Shown: in pieces, positions 6,493-6,812 of the stretch
Position numbering within the stretch: the first letter of the stretch is position 1
Layout: every line of letters begins with the position of its first letter
From: Bacteroidota bacterium
GTDB lineage: Bacteria; Bacteroidota; Bacteroidia; Bacteroidales; PUMT01
NCBI GenBank assembly: GCA_003556985.1
Contig: PWPZ01000259.1
Coordinates: 1 to 6,812, forward strand
Direction of reading: 5' to 3'
Length of the DNA stretch: 6,812 nucleotides
Made by a program: the position numbers and the translations under genes
Notes under the pieces: model-generated
The model's input: the letters and a program-made list of their open reading frames with translations, nothing else
Database searches by the model: none
Told to the model about the DNA's origin: nothing

Positions 6493-6812
6493 ATGACGAA
6501 GAAAGGTAAAAGCAAACGTGAAGGGGTGGTTTTTTCTACCGATCCCGAATTTAATTACCGGAACGAAGAACCCGAACAGAAGGAAACTCTTCCTCCCCAA
6601 AAACAGAACCTGAAGGTTTGGCTGGACAGGAAAAAGCGTAAAGGCAAGGTAGTTACCCTTATTACAGGGTTTGAAGGGACCGGCGATGATCTGGCGGCAC
6701 TCGGGAAATTGCTGAAAGGTAAGCTCGGAACCGGAGGCAGCGTGAAAGAAGGAGAGATTATAATCCAGGGCGATTTTCGGGATAAGGTTATTGAAATTTT
6801 AACAGCTTCCGG
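6493..6812 (+). CDS. SUI1/eIF1-like translation initiation factor (YciH family), 3' end outside window
   Basis: 106 codons are visible, with no stop before the window ends. A charged, probably flexible N-terminus (residues 1-40, rich in Lys and Glu) is followed by the SUI1 domain. Its signature reads KVWLDRKKRKGKVVTLITGFEGT, then LAALGKLLKGKLGTGGSVKEGEIIIQGDFRDKVIEIL, the classic pattern of eIF1/SUI1 and bacterial YciH. The family is small (about 108-115 residues), so only a few C-terminal residues should be missing. YciH-type proteins bind the small ribosomal subunit and are thought to affect start-codon selection or stress translation, but their exact bacterial role is unsettled. ATG 6493 is chosen because it gives the usual length; the frame is open further upstream to a TGA at 6391 without another ATG. 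It lies 156 bp after polA on the same strand and may have its own promoter. Confidence 0.92.
   Translation, partial: MTKKGKSKREGVVFSTDPEFNYRNEEPEQKETLPPQKQNLKVWLDRKKRKGKVVTLITGFEGTGDDLAALGKLLKGKLGTGGSVKEGEIIIQGDFRDKVIEILTAS

Overview
The window comes from a member of the Bacteroidetes (Bacteroidota), most likely a Bacteroidales/Marinilabiliales-type lineage. The support is the gene set and order (DUF4271 membrane protein, a Bacteroidetes-type hemD, rnpA, yidD), A/T-rich rather than Shine-Dalgarno-like sequence before most starts, and a TAnnTTTG-type -7 element before queD. All genes are on the plus strand. I cannot name the species.

Layout: bases 1-1242 hold the 3' part of a DUF4271 integral membrane protein with an N-terminal 12-residue 'PDS' tandem repeat and about six membrane helices. 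Bases 1243-1499 are an AT-rich spacer with short inverted repeats. Bases 1500-2267 read as uroporphyrinogen-III synthase (hemD) in one frame throughout, except for an in-frame TAA at codon 52 (1653-1655). An ATG lies nine bases beyond that stop and opens a 200-codon remainder. Then come rnpA (2332-2721), the RNase P protein, and yidD (2693-2926), a membrane-insertion helper overlapping rnpA by 29 bases. An 18-bp perfect palindrome (2941-2958) lies just after yidD in the 151-bp gap. Next are queD (3078-3524), a 6-pyruvoyl-tetrahydropterin-synthase-family enzyme, and, 10 bp later, polA (3535-6336), a three-domain DNA polymerase I with all active sites visible. After a 156-bp gap the window ends inside a SUI1/eIF1-like (YciH family) gene starting at 6493.

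How the genes fit together: this is housekeeping DNA, with haem/sirohaem precursor synthesis, tRNA 5' processing, membrane protein biogenesis, pterin/7-deazaguanine synthesis, DNA repair replication and a translation-initiation-factor-like protein. hemD-rnpA-yidD probably form one transcription unit and queD-polA another. I see no mobile element, CRISPR array, tRNA or rRNA, and no convincing new multi-gene system.

The most noteworthy observation is the single premature stop in an otherwise well-preserved hemD. It could be a real nonsense mutation, an assembly error, or a split or re-initiating gene. TAA also ends the DUF4271 gene and queD here, so a recoded genetic code is unlikely.
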